DNA of 64,000 nt from NCBI GenBank assembly GCA_026874595.1, contig CM049315.1:3714664-3778663 (forward strand), in the 5' to 3' direction. The notes beneath the pieces were generated by a model that saw only the letters and a program-made list of their open reading frames with translations, did no database searches and was not told the DNA's origin. Below, piece after piece: positions 1-11,840 of this stretch (its first letter is position 1; the number at the start of each line of letters is the position of its first letter). Source of the stretch: Sipunculus nudus. Its lineage: Eukaryota > Annelida > Sipuncula > Golfingiida > Sipunculidae. The position numbers were made by a program, and so were the translations under genes.

Positions 1-2357
1 AGTAAAGTTCTAAATATATGATTGCAAACTAATACTCTGACAAGACTGTCATGAAGAAAAACAGTAAAAGTTTTGAGATACTGAGTTGCATACGAAAATT
101 TACAGATGGACAGGCAAGTGGACAGAATGGACTAATACCTTTATTTCACTTTCAAGAGAATAATGCATTTAAGTTTATATATAATCCTATTTTTTTAAGC
201 ATATCCACTTTTTCATTAAGAAGTTTTTATCTGAATCATTTTTTTATTTACAGGTTTATAAATTTTTAATTAAAAAACCTGAAAATATAAGTAAATATAT
301 TAGAATTGTTGCAAAAGTTGCAATCATTATATATACAGAGTAAAAAACATTGGGTCATATTATGCATACACATATATTTTATTATTTTTATATCATAAAT
401 GTTTAAACTGATTTTAAAAGAAAATAATGCCACAACATGGCATCTACAAGAATATTCCTTGCATCACTATTAAAAAGTTTTGCACATTGGAGTTTTCAGG
501 ACATGCTTAATTTTATTCACCAAAATAAAATAAAAAGTAAATTTGATAAAATAAAACATCTTTTCAAATAAAGTATACACACTGTTGGTTGAATGAGGGA
601 GAAACAATATCATTGTGCTAATTACTATCCCAGTTTTAATTAATTACTGGAAATAAAAGTAAATTTCACACCTGGGGAAGTTTTTACTCTTCTGAAGTAA
701 GGAATTACTTATCTCATGAACATCCACACTTTCACAGCAATAGACCACTTTGTGGACACAATTAAATGTACACTTTAATCATTGTAACCCTGGTGGTTCA
801 ATACAAAATCTAAAATGTAGCATGTCCAAGAATAAAATAAAATACAGAAAAATTATAACATTCATCTAGTTTATGCACCAGCTGGGGGGGGGGGGGGGGG
901 GGATGAGTGCAGTGCAGAGGGGAAGCCTGCTAGTAGTGGCCAAGCTGGGCCAAGGTAAGCTGCTTGGGGTGGGTTACATAATGCAAGTGAAGGCTGTACT
1001 ACTAGGTGGGCTAGATGTAAACAACACTTGACATGGTGTATGAAAACATGAATAAAAGCTATTCATTCCAATTAATTTCTTTTGAAACTTCAGATTTTAA
1101 AAGATTAAATCCTTATGCATGTATGCTGGAAAATTAAATCAACAGTGCCAAAGTTGGACAAAATTTAAGGTATTGATTTTTTATTTATGCTAATAACTTG
1201 AAAAATTTGCAAAATTCAGATCTAATTTTGGGTAAACAATTGAATCTTCATTAAATAAAGTTATATTCCTGAAAAAAAGTCTCTAGGTTCAGCAATTCTC
1301 ATTTTAGCTGAGTAAATATATTTCCTGATTTTTTAAAAATTGCATTATGTTTTGGCCCATAACTTCAAAATAATACCCAATACTGACCTAATTTTTGGTA
1401 TGTTCATAGAAAATGTATAAAAGAATGTGAATACTAAATATGATCAAAAACAGATCAGTGGTTTTGATATTAGGCAGCCTTGAAGTGTAACAATGGCTTT
1501 TTTTATGGAAAACAGAGTTTTTTTTCCTTAATATCTCGAAGGAACAAAGTCCTAATGACCCAATTTTCGGTATGGTAGGAGATTTTGGGGACATCTAAAA
1601 TTATGTCAACAGCCTGGGGAGCATAGAGATGTGCACTGAATGACCTACAGTCATCAAAGTGGACTGCTTGACAATGTAATGGAATACAACAAGAGCCTCC
1701 AAAAAAATTCAATAACTAGCCTAATTTTGCAGCTTTTATTTTCAAATTTCAGATTTTAACAGATTAAATCCTTATGTATACATGATGTGAAAATTAAATC
1801 CACAGTACTTACAGGAAAAAAACGTGCCACGGCCAAAGTTGGGCAAAATTTAAGGTACCTATTTTATATTTTTGCCAATATTTATAAAAATTTAACAAAT
1901 TTTGATCTAATTTTTGGTATACAATTAAATTTTGATTAATTAAAGTTGTATTACTGGAAAAAAGTCCCTTCCCTTTAACACTTTTGGTCTTAAGTGACCA
2001 AATATCTTCCTGATTTTTTTACAAAGTCCATTATGTTTGGGCCCATAACTTTTTTAAATTATATAATACTGACTTAATATCTGGCATGTACATAGGAACT
2101 ATATAGAGGAATATTTATGGTAAATATGAAGAAAACCAGATGAGTGGTTTTGATATTAGGCAGTCCTGAAGTGTGAAAATAGATTTCTAATAAAAAAATT
2201 GATGTTTTTCCTTAATATCTCAAAGGAACGAAGTCCTATTGACCCAATTTTTGGCATGGTAGGAGATTATGGGGACATCTAACTGTATGCCGAAATTCAG
2301 ATTCGTAGGTCCAACGGTGTCGAAACGTGCCAGTCTTACGGACGGATATACAGACGG

Positions 2358-2392
<35 letters not shown>

Positions 2393-2451
2393 GACGGACG
2401 ATGGACAATGGACCATGACTATAGCTCAGATGACTTATAGTCAGCTGAGCT
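1..2451 (-). mobile_element. HelA element, Helentron-like, 3' terminus cut by window start
   Basis: This stretch closely matches 22885-25402 and, for its first 880 bases, 51438-52320, so it is a dispersed repeat. Its right end is a hairpin (2423-2451) with arms AGCTCAGATGACT and AGTCAGCTGAGCT around a TAT loop, preceded by a GACA/GACG tract (2334-2402). By comparison with the 51294 copy, the CTTG-type terminus should lie roughly 150 bases left of the window. I put the 5' end at the hairpin, hence minus strand. Two related internal modules (about 1030-1712 and 1712-2451) share a block beginning near the phrase TTTCAAATTTCAGATTTTAA. No protein-coding capacity is seen. Placement in Helentrons rests on end structure only. 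Confidence 0.75.
884..902 (+). repeat. poly(G) tract, 19 bases
   Basis: An uninterrupted run of 19 G lies directly after GCACCAGCT inside HelA. The same position holds a G run in the copies at 23852-23865 and 52321-52342, so the tract belongs to the element. Confidence 0.95.
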
Positions 2452-2830
2452 AAAAATAGAAAAATATTCGTTAAAATAACAAAAAATACAGGTGGAGCCA
2501 CCAGTTTTCCGGAACGGACAAAACTAGTCATGGTCAACAGTCAAGGCAAGATTCATGACAATCCATGCATTAATTATCAAGATATTGGAAGTTTTGTATT
2601 ATATTTTTTATTATTCTGGGGGGTACTTTCAAGCGCCATAGCTTGGAGGATATAGGTCACAGTGACCTAATTTCAGGTTTCCAAGGAGATTTTTTATTGA
2701 CCTCCTTGGATGTTCACCTAGAAGTTTCTAGGACCAGCAGTTAGGATTTGTGCCCTGCTAACGGACGGCCGGATAAACGACGGACAAAGCGCCATTCCTA
2801 TACCTCAGTTGACTTACAGTCAGCTGAGCT
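2452..2830 (-). mobile_element. HelA 5'-end module, second subtype
   Basis: The segment matches 10918-11301. It holds a degenerate GGTGGAGCCACC box (near 2493), the phrase about a fold AAGGAGATTTTTTATTGACC, and a terminal hairpin with arms CTCAGTTGACT and AGTCAGCTGAG ending at 2830. It abuts the previous HelA hairpin with only an A-run between them, so it is either a truncated second insertion or an element with several terminal hairpins in series. Confidence 0.65.
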
Positions 2831-3263
2831 AAAAATTCAAGAACTAGCCTAATTTTCAAGTTTTTATTTTCAAATTTCAGGTTTAAAATAATTAAATACT
2901 TATTTTTACAAGCTGTGAAAATTAATTCAACAGTACTCATGTGAAAAAACGTGCCATGGTCAAAGATGGGCAAAATTAAAGGTACTGATTTTATTTTTAT
3001 GCTAATAATTCAAATAATTTACAAAATTCAGATCTAATTTTGGGTATACAATTGAATCTGAATTAAACAAAGTTATATACTTGAAAAAAAAGTCTCCAAC
3101 TTAAAAAAAATTCATTTTGAGTAAATATTTTTTATATCTAACAGTATGCCAAATTCTGGATTGTAGGTCTAACGGTTTCAATATGTGCCAGTTTAACAGA
3201 CGGATGGACAGACAACGGACCACGACTGAGTATAGCTCAGATGACTTAAAAAGCAGCTGAGCT
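2831..3263 (-). mobile_element. HelA 5'-end module, third in series
   Basis: It starts with an ACTAGCCTAATTTTCAAG phrase found also at 26655, and ends in a decayed AGCTCAGATGACT / AGCAGCTGAGCT hairpin at 3263. The same junction (hairpin, A-run, ACTAGCC module) recurs at 26648-27338. This suggests an inherited internal arrangement and not independent insertions. Confidence 0.6.
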
Positions 3264-4412
3264 GAAAATGAAAACAGAACACTGGGAATTCAACATTATA
3301 TTTATGGGTATGTGGCAACTGAATTGCTGGCAATTTTATGATAATATGTTATAGGCCTATACAAGGAATTGATACTGGAACTGGTTCATTTCACCCGCCT
3401 GGCTGTCTACAAGGTATGGTAATCAATAAGACCAAAGTGTTGCCCCAAAAGGTGTGAAGGTATTCTTATGGAACACATAGGCATGCTCGCAAACATGACA
3501 CTGAATTCCAGCGGTGATTTGGAATATCCAACAATCTATGTAAATAATGATAAATTTAGAAGAGTAGATATTTTTGGCTGTAAGCCATGGTTCAAAATCA
3601 GGACCTTCTAGGCTATATAAGTTATGTGATATAAATGGTCATGGAGTCTTGATGCAAGGGTTGTTAAATTATTGCTTCTTCCACAGAATATTATAGTACA
3701 CATTGAGGAGCCAGTAAAAATATACAAGGCTGAGGTGATTTCCATAACCTGGATCTTTTGTATAGTGATAATGAAGCCCATTACTGCTATACCATGGTTG
3801 TCACATCCAGATGATCTGACCAACCCTTTATCATAAAATACCTCACCATAGGAAACCCATATCTCAATGGTTCAGTCCCAGTTAGTGCCTGAGTGGGTTT
3901 GAAATTAGCTTGTGGGACTATAATGATAAACTGGTTTTAAACTGAAAATGCATCAAACCAATAACCCAAAATCTGAAAATTACTGGAAAGATATGTGAAA
4001 CATGAAAACATTTTGTTCAGTACAAGGCTAGCTGACACAAGTTTAGTGGTTATTTTTGGCCTGCAGATTACAGTGTATGTGATAAGCTGATAACGTATGA
4101 GCCTTGTACAGTAGACCTCTAGCCTGTGGTCACTGCTCAGAAGCAGCCAGAACCTATATAAAGACCAGATTCTAAGGCTATATTTCATTGCCTGTCCTGA
4201 GGATTCACTTCTGTAAACCAAAGGTTTATTATTCATATCATTTTTCGATTTCAGACAAATTTTGGTAAACTGTCTCTATATATGTATAGCACGTAATATC
4301 TTGGTAAGATTTTACTACATTTTCAACAAGTTTAAAAAAGAGTCACATATCTGTTTTTTTTAAGTTAAATGGAATGCTGACCCAAGAAAATCTGGTCAAG
4401 TGGCAGAGTTCA
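3264..4412. other. No gene or repeat recognised
   Basis: AT-rich sequence with only short chance frames on both strands. I saw no splice-flanked conserved peptide, tRNA-like fold or terminal repeat here. Confidence 0.6.
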
Positions 4413-4420
4413 ATCTCAAG

Positions 4421-5395
4421 CAGTGATGTAGTGGAGTCCCCACCATTCGAGTGTGAGTGCAAGTCCGGGTCAAGGCCACCCAAGTCCAAGTCCTTCAGGT
4501 TCAAGTCCAAGTTCACATTCCTTGAGTCATTTGGAACCCAAATCCAAGCCCAAGGCCAAGTTCATTACAAATATCCTTAAACAGCAATTTAAAATGGAAA
4601 TTTGAGATTAACCTGTACATTTTTACATTTATAGCTCCTGATGCTGAGCAAAGCTTGATATATATAGTGTAATTACCTGTGTGATATTCTGTTAAGGGTG
4701 TGCACATGTACATAAGTGTTAATGATATGTGACAAGAGTTTTTTCCATCGGACTCAAGATGGACTTGGCCTGATTTCTCGAGTCCTTACCTCTGATTCTA
4801 AGTAGAAGTCCGAGTCCAGGACCCTCGAATCCCTACACAAGAGCTCCATAACTGTGCATATAATATGCCCATTGTATGTTCTGTTCCCTCTGACCTCATT
4901 AAATGTGTGTGAAATATGCGGATAATTAACTGAGATGAGAAACTTAATTTGTAAATATGTATAATGAGTTTCATATCCATAGAATTTTTCTTAAGTCACC
5001 ACGGTGCCTCCTAAGTGCGGTGACCTCTGACCTTATTAAATATGCATAGATTTTGATGGAAAGTGAACTTAGGCAAGATATTTTGATTAAATTTCTGATG
5101 ACTTTAATCAAATCCTTCATATTCATCATAAGTTATAGAGACACCACAAAGTAGCCTAGTGACCAGTGACCTTATTAAATATGTGTGGAATTTGCCGATA
5201 ATCAAACTTGGGTAAGATAATCTGTTGGTAAGTAGTTATGGTGATATTGGTGAAAATCAGTCAAAGCCCCAGAAAGTTACCATGGCAACACTAAAGTGAA
5301 AGGATAGATGGTGGTTATACCATAATATTCCCGTCATATGACAGGAGTATAATAAAAAGTGGACTCGGAGTCCTGACTCTAGCCCTACATTACTG
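4421..5395. mobile_element. hAT-like non-autonomous element
   Basis: The left end reads CAGTGATGTAG and the right end is its inverted form CTACATTACTG, one mismatch in 11. The 8 bases flanking it are ATCTCAAG (4413-4420) and ATCTCATT (5396-5403), which agree at 6 of 8 positions, as expected for an aged hAT 8-bp target-site duplication. The subterminal zones are rich in GTCC/GGACT simple motifs. No transposase frame is present, so it would have moved in trans. The TIR start CAG plus 8-bp TSD is the basis of the superfamily call. Confidence 0.6.
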
Positions 5396-5403
5396 ATCTC
5401 ATT

Positions 5404-5772
5404 GTTTCCTGAGTGGTCTCCTCTGTAAAAAGGTGATGGCACTTTTGTTATTAGGGCACTTTATACGGTACCAATCAAGTGCTTTCTTCTTGATACATTA
5501 CAACAAATAGAAAATAGTGGCCCATGGGATGTGATGCTCAGTTTAATCTAACATACAACTTATGCCATAGCACATAAATCAATCCAGATTTGTAAGGAGA
5601 GTTTACAAAAAAATGTATGCAAATAAATTTTGGACCTAGTTCTGATGAGTATGATTTGAGCCTTGCTTAATATCACACCAATAACTGTAGTCTGTGACCA
5701 TGAACAAGAGATCAAAGGGTCTTGCATTAGCTTGGTGCAAAAACTTTACTCATAATAGTGAGTAACAATGAA
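5404..5772. other. No feature recognised
   Basis: Single-copy-looking AT-rich DNA between the hAT-like element and a HelA copy. Nothing coding or structured was seen. Confidence 0.55.
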
Positions 5773-7530
5773 CTAGGGACCCATGGGTCTCGACACTCAG
5801 CTGCATTTGTATATAAGGATATATGTTTATGAGGTTTTCCAAAATATTGGTCCTGTGATAAGTTTGAAGCCAACCTGTCTACCCAAACTGGAGTTATCAT
5901 CCATAAACTAATTTTTGAATGGATGGGCCTTGTGACCTTAACCTTTGACCTTGTGACCCCAAAATCAAAAGGAAACTACCCCTATTGGCAGTTGCACCAC
6001 ATGATGATGATGGAAGGATTGAGATGAAAAGTTTGGCTTAAAATGCATCCACAATCTTTCTAAAGTAGTGGGTCCTGTGACCTTGACCTTTGATCTCATG
6101 ACCCCCAGAATCAACAGTTCTTACTTTGGTGGTGGGCCATATGAAAGTCAAATTTGAAACCAATATTTCAAACTAAACTGATGTTATCAATTGGAAACTA
6201 ATATGTGGATAGATTGCCCACATGACCTTGACCTTTGACCTTGTGACCCCAAAATCCATAAGTTACTTCCACTATTGGCAGATGAGCAACATCTGGAAGA
6301 TAGAAGGTTTGGGACAGAAAGTTTGGCTAAAAATACAAAACCAATCTTTGTAAAGAAGTGGGTCCTGTGACCTTGACCTTTGGCCTTATGACCCCAAAAT
6401 CAAAAGGGTTCTTACATTATTGGTGGGTCATATCTTACATTATTGGCAGGTCATATATAAGTCAAAATAGAAACCAATATGTCAATCCAAACTGGAGTTA
6501 TCATACAGAAACAAATATGTGGACAGATGGGCCCCTGTGACCATGACCTTTGACCTTGTGACCCCCAAATCAATCAGGTTCTTCCCCTATTGGCAACTCA
6601 GCTATATGTGGAAGATGGAAGGTTTGGAATGAAATGTTTGGCTAAGAATGCATCCACAATCTTTCTAAATAAGTGGGTACTATGACCTTGACCTTTGACC
6701 TCATGACCCAAAAAATGACCAGAATCTTCCCCTATTGGCAGGTTAGCAATATCTTGAAGATGGAAGGTTTGCGATGAAAAGTTTGGCTTCAAATGCATAT
6801 GAATTCTTTTTGAAGAAATGAGTCCTGTGACCCTAAAATCGACACAGCTCTTACTTTATTGGTGAGACATATATAAGTTAAGTTTGAAACCAAGATGTCA
6901 AACTAAACTGGAGTTATCATCTCGAAACTAATTTGTGAACAGATGGCCCCTGTGACCTTGACCTTTAACCTTGTGATCCAAAATTTATTAAGCTCTCCCC
7001 ATACTGGCAAGTCAGCTAAATGCACAAAATGGAAAGTTTGGGATGAAAAGCTTGGCTTAAAATGCAGCCATAATCTTTTTAAATAAGTGAGTCCTGTGAC
7101 CTTAACCTTTGACCTCATGACCCCAAAATCAAAAGGAAACTTCCCATATTGGCAGGTGCACCACATGTTGATTATGGAAGGGTTGAGATGAAAAGTGTAG
7201 CTTAAAGTGCATCCACAATCTTTCTAAAGTAGTGGGTCCTGTGACCTTGACCTTTGATCTCATGACCCCCAGAATCAACTATTCTTACTTTAGTGGTGGG
7301 CCATATATAAGTCAAGTTTGAAACCAATATTTCAAACCAAACTGGTGTTATCATCTGGAAACTAATATGTGGATATAGGTTGCAGTGACCTAATTTCAGG
7401 TGTCCAAGGAGATTTTTTATTGACCTCCCTGGATGTTCACTTAGAAGTTTCTAGGACCAGCAGTTACAATTTGTGCCCTGCTAACGGACGGCCATTCCTA
7501 TACCTCAGTAGACTTACAGTTAGCTGAGCT
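5773..7530 (-). mobile_element. HelA element, complete by both ends
   Basis: The left edge is CTAGG followed by the perfect 12-bp palindrome GACCCATGGGTC, then the subterminal repeat ACTCAGCTG. The right edge is a decayed hairpin (CTCAGTAGACT / AGTTAGCTGAG) followed by an A-run. Read on the minus strand it begins at the hairpin and ends palindrome-CTAG, the Helitron 3' layout. The interior is a tandem array of about 145-bp modules with TGACCTTGACCTTTGACC, like HelD, while the last 170 bases match the HelA tail at 2650-2830. The element has no coding frame. Confidence 0.75.
5935..7270. repeat. Tandem modules of about 145 bp with TGACCT half-sites
   Basis: Starts of the TGACCTTGACC core lie near 5935, 6078, 6222, 6367, 6536, 6681, 6953, 7098 and 7242, most of them 143-145 bases apart. 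The flanking phrases alternate between a TTGTGACCCC type and a CATGACCCC type, so the true unit is a dimer of about 290 bp. Several cores have single-base changes from TGACCTTGACCTTTGACC. Confidence 0.85.
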
Positions 7531-10327
7531 AAAAAATACCATTTAATTACAAAAATACTTCAGTATGCTGAAGTCCACCACAAGGGGTGCTACCCAAAGC
7601 TTACATGACATACATGGAGACTCTCACATGGCACTTCGATTACAAGACAACCAGTAGTGCGTTATAATTTTAAATATGAAGTGGCTTTTACTCAGGTGAC
7701 GTGAAATTCAATGTTTGTCAAGCTTGTATTATTGGACTACATCAAGAAATGAATGTATTATAACGGGTCAGCAAAGTTCAAGAAAGTGACCGAGTTTCCG
7801 CGGGATATAAATATGACAAATTTCCTCACAACTTTATAATGAAACCCCGGATTTGGTGCTTATATCCTCTTGGGAAATGATCTATTAAATAGTAACCAAA
7901 TGGAAACCCTGGTTTCTACAAGGTAGCATTGAACTTGCACACAGTTAAATGTCGTAAAATAACATAGTTCACGAAAGTCCGATCCTACTGGGTCATTACC
8001 TAATTACTATTTTCCTTCCTCACTGGTACATTGGAATAAATTCCAACCTGACTGAGTCGTTTACGCAAACGTGATATATTTTGTGGGAAAATTTGGTGAC
8101 TGTGACATGGTTGTTGGCAGGCCAGGAAAATGTAATTTTCGATAGTTTAAGATTAACACGGAATAATAAATGAGGAAGCCTAGTTAAGTAGAGCATCATG
8201 GAAGCCTTGGCTTCGTGCGCTGTCACTTGTCTACCTTAAGCCACTTGTGGATGTGGACGCTCATATGCAGTGGGTGTTTGGGGTGATCTCCTTCAAATTA
8301 TGCAGAAGACTGACAATTCTTTTAAATAAATATATCTTTTTTAAAGAGGAAGGTGTCAATGCCCTGTAATGCACATTCTCTTGACATGTTAATTCTGAGT
8401 GGGTGCCATCTCCTGGATAATAATTTATTACCAAAATTTGGGCCCTAAAATTGACCCTTTGATGTCTCTTATGATATTAATTGGAATTGTTGCATAATAC
8501 TCATTCTTTGATATGTTTTATTAATTCTGTTTTGGTCTGCTCAATACCTTTCTATATTACTTTCCTGTTTTCACTTATAGCATCATAAAAAAAATATACC
8601 ACTGACCATTTTAGGAATAAAAAATTATAAAATCCCATTTCAATCATCAGTGTTAAAGTGATCATTATGCTAACAAAGTGATCCTCAGTAGCTGGCAGCT
8701 CCAACTTAAGATGCTGAAAAATAATTCAAACCAAAATCTTAAGCTCAATATTGGGGGTCGTCTTATACACGGGGTCGTCTTATCCACGCATAAATATGGT
8801 ATACTTGAGTTCAAATGTCAAAATTTTTTACCAGGTATGGTTCAGAGTTCTTTAAAGACAACTATTTTTTTTAATATTTCAACCAAGTTCACACTAAATG
8901 AGGTAGAATGGTTTTCAAATAAGCAAATCCAGACATTACAGAGCAATTTGGCTTTTTAAATTACCTTTTACTGATAGGAATCATCCCTTCTGAGATTATT
9001 GCTCTAGAACTGAATATAGGTTATAGCGACCTACTTTTTAGTTTCCACAGAGGACCTATCTGGACCAGTAGGCATGTGGAGTTTGCACTACCTGGGTTTT
9101 ATGGTTCTATCCTGTTGATAGATTGAAGATGGCTCAAGATTCTGAGGTTTCCACTCCATTATTTGTGGGACTGCAGGTCACAGTGAAACAACTACCGTAC
9201 TCTCAGTTTACCCAAAGGACCGGACCTATCTTGACCTGTCAGCATGTGTGCTCTAGCTGAACATTAACACAGAGATGGACAGCTTCTTAATTGTTCACTC
9301 AATAACCTGGACAATATAGGTCACCCTGACCTCATTTCAGGTTGTCAGGGAGATTTACCCAGGACCTACCAGGATATTTAGTGTGAAGTTTCAAACAGTA
9401 ACAATTTGTGTCCTGTTATTGCACTGGCATCACAACAGCAGAAGAACAAGGGACAGAGGCTCATGCACTGCTATGGCTTAGATGACAGTCAGCTCAACAG
9501 AACTAATACTGCTGATGGTAAATCAAAGTCAGCCTCATTCATGAACATAAAGAACAGAAAAAGTAATGTAATATTTAAACGGCCAGAAACACAAATAAAA
9601 ACTTTTTAAATGTAGGGTACCACACTAATTTCAACCTAATACACAAGTGTACAATGTATGGTGAGCCATTGTTGGGAAAAGCTGTTGACAGACAGACAAC
9701 AATGACAAATGACAGACAGACATGGCACCATGGCCATCAGTCAGAGGTGAGCTAAAAATTTTATAGACATGGCTTTGAGCTCAGCATGCATAACAGCAAG
9801 CCAAGCTTAAAATTTATGGCAGTCTTTTACATGACTTTTATACACAAGATTTAAACATATTATAGTGAAAAGAATGTCACATGATTTAGTTGACAAAAGA
9901 AGAGGATAAAGCACCTGCAAAGTATCAGGTTTTAACACACTGTATTCCTGAGGCACTGCCAAGATCTAAAAAAGGCTGCAAATTGGTGTTCCATATAATC
10001 CATAAAGCAAAAATAATGACACAGGGGATTCAATCACAGCAGCATGGTCATTCTTATAAGGAGAATCCAATAAAACAAAGAAGAGTTTCATTTTCTTATA
10101 TGTAAAGGCACCAGATTTCCCTTAAAAAAAGTTTTAAAATGTTGCTCAACACATGCTTACAAAACAGAAACAGGTTAAAACAATAACAATGTCTGTATTT
10201 TATTTTGTTGACTTTTTCATCTATGGACAGTTAAATTTAATACTATAGCTTTACTGGTGAATTAAATCATACAAGCATCAGCGCTTTGGCAGCATTTGTT
10301 CAAACTGATGGGTGTGTGTTCCATTAC
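7531..10327. other. Mostly unrecognised; traces of old HelA sequence
   Basis: No supported gene. Near 8757 the phrase GGGTCGTCTTATACACG is followed at once by a near repeat GGTCGTCTTATCCACG, perhaps one edge of an old TIR element. From about 9015 the phrasing (TATAGCGACCTA, GGACCTATCTGGACCAG) resembles degraded HelA modules. Confidence 0.5.
9685..9753 (-). mobile_element. Degenerate HelA 5' end
   Basis: GACA-rich sequence leads into ATCAGTCAGAGGTGAGCT and an A-run, which resembles a mutated HelA hairpin arm in the right order and spacing. The partner arm is no longer convincing. Confidence 0.4.
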
Positions 10328-10503
10328 CAAGGCCTACAGGCCTAATGCGAACCTGTGCATTGGGAAATACACCAGGTATAATGCTTCAATGCTGGACCAT
10401 TACTTCTCATGTATATGAACAATGCAGGTACTAAACATTTTGAATAAGAAAATATTACACAAACATCACTGCTGAAATTCTGGCATGGGTGCACACAACA
10501 CAA

Positions 10504-11301
10504 CTAGGGACCCATGGGTCTCAACGCTCAGCTGAATTTGTCTATAAGGATATTTTTAAAGAAATTTTTCAGAATGACAATCCTGTAACCTTAACCAATA
10601 ACCTTGTGACCAAAAAATCTTAGAACTTAATATCATTGAACTTGCAGCATTAGGATTATCGTAACAATCTTTTAAAAAGTGACCTTGACATCTGACCAGA
10701 TAACCTCAAATCCTACAGGTTTCCTCCTTTTAGGCAAGTAAGCCATGTGTGAATGTTCAGGATGAAAAGTTTGATTTACAGTACATCCACAATCTTTTCA
10801 AAGATGTGGCTCCTGTGACCTTCAACTTAGATCGCTGGACCCTGGTAATCAAAATGAATTTACTTATGGGGTTGGTCATTATTAAATCAAGTTTGAAGCC
10901 AGCTTATTTTTAGTAAATAAATAGAAAAATATTCGATAAAATAGAAAAAATACAGGTGGCGCCACCACGTTTCAGGAACTGACAAAACTAGTCATGGTCA
11001 ATATTCAAGGCAAGATTCATGACAAACCATACATTAATTATCAAGATATTGGAGGTTTTGTATCAAATTTCTGACTATTCTGGGGGGTATTTCAAGCCCC
11101 GTAGCTCAAAGGATATAGGTCTCAGTGACCTAATTTTAGGTTTCCAAGGAGATTTTTTATTGACCTCCCAGGATTATCACTTAGAAGTTTCTAGGACCAG
11201 CTGTTACGATTTGTGCCCTGCTAACGGCCTGCCGGATATCCGTATGGACGACAGACAAAGCGCCATTCCTACACCTCAGTTGACTTACAGTCAGCTGAGC
11301 T
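10504..11301 (-). mobile_element. HelA element nested in HelE
   Basis: It starts CTAGGGACCCATGGGTC and ends with the hairpin arm AGTCAGCTGAGCT. The unoccupied site is visible in the other HelE copy (60355-60375), where CACACAACAC runs directly into AAAAATGATTG. Comparing the two shows a simple insertion into an A-run with at most a 2-base duplication. Confidence 0.85.
10955..10966. other. GGTGGCGCCACC palindrome in HelA
   Basis: Perfect 12-bp palindrome following an AAAAAATACA phrase. The related module at 2490 carries the box with one change in each centre (GGTGGAGCCACC). Confidence 0.95.
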
Positions 11302-11751
11302 AAAAATGATTGTAGCTGGCACTACCAGTCTTGTATACAACGAAGCTATCAGAGATATATACATATGCCCAAGTTAAGACTGATATATCAAACCCCTCCT
11401 GAGAAATAAGCAGGGACACACACACTGTGCAAAAATTATTGAAGGTGGCACCACCAGTCTTGTATATGACAAAGCTATTCGATAGGTATAAATATGCCCA
11501 ATTTCAGGATGATATATCAAATTCCTCTATAGAAATAAGCAGGTAAAAAAGTCACACACTGTGCAAAAGTCATTGTAGGTGGCGACACCTGTCTTGTGAA
11601 CGAGAAACCCATCAACGACGCATAGACAGGTCAAAATATCAGGCCAATACATCAAACTTACCTTAAGTCTGATGCATGGGGCTGACCACGCTTAGGTGAG
11701 AAAGGCAGTTGCCCTGAGTGAACTGTGACAAATTTGCTTGCTCAGGCTACT

Positions 11752-11840
11752 GCACTGAGTGAACTCATGACCTGCACCTGGCTAGACTGGGTGAACTTTT
11801 GACCTGTACCTGGCTGCACTGAGTGAACTCTTGACCTGTT
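11752..11840. repeat. 32-bp tandem repeat within HelE
   Basis: The unit ACTGAGTGAACTCTTGACCT plus 12 bases (ending CTGGCTGC) occurs about 2.7 times here, again near 11995-12050, and in the second HelE copy at 60800-60895 and 61010-61050. It is therefore part of the element. Confidence 0.8.

Noticed and set aside
1388-1594. Frame starting MSPKSPT, seen again at 25053, 26295 and 55504
   Set aside because: The peptide similarity follows from DNA similarity among HelA copies; the frames are short and decay with the element, with no sign of coding constraint.
2220-2537. Minus-strand frame with repeated Ser-Val-Cys-Pro peptides
   Set aside because: It is a translation of the GACA/GACG tract and HelA hairpin region. 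The same artefact appears at 25214 and 55565.
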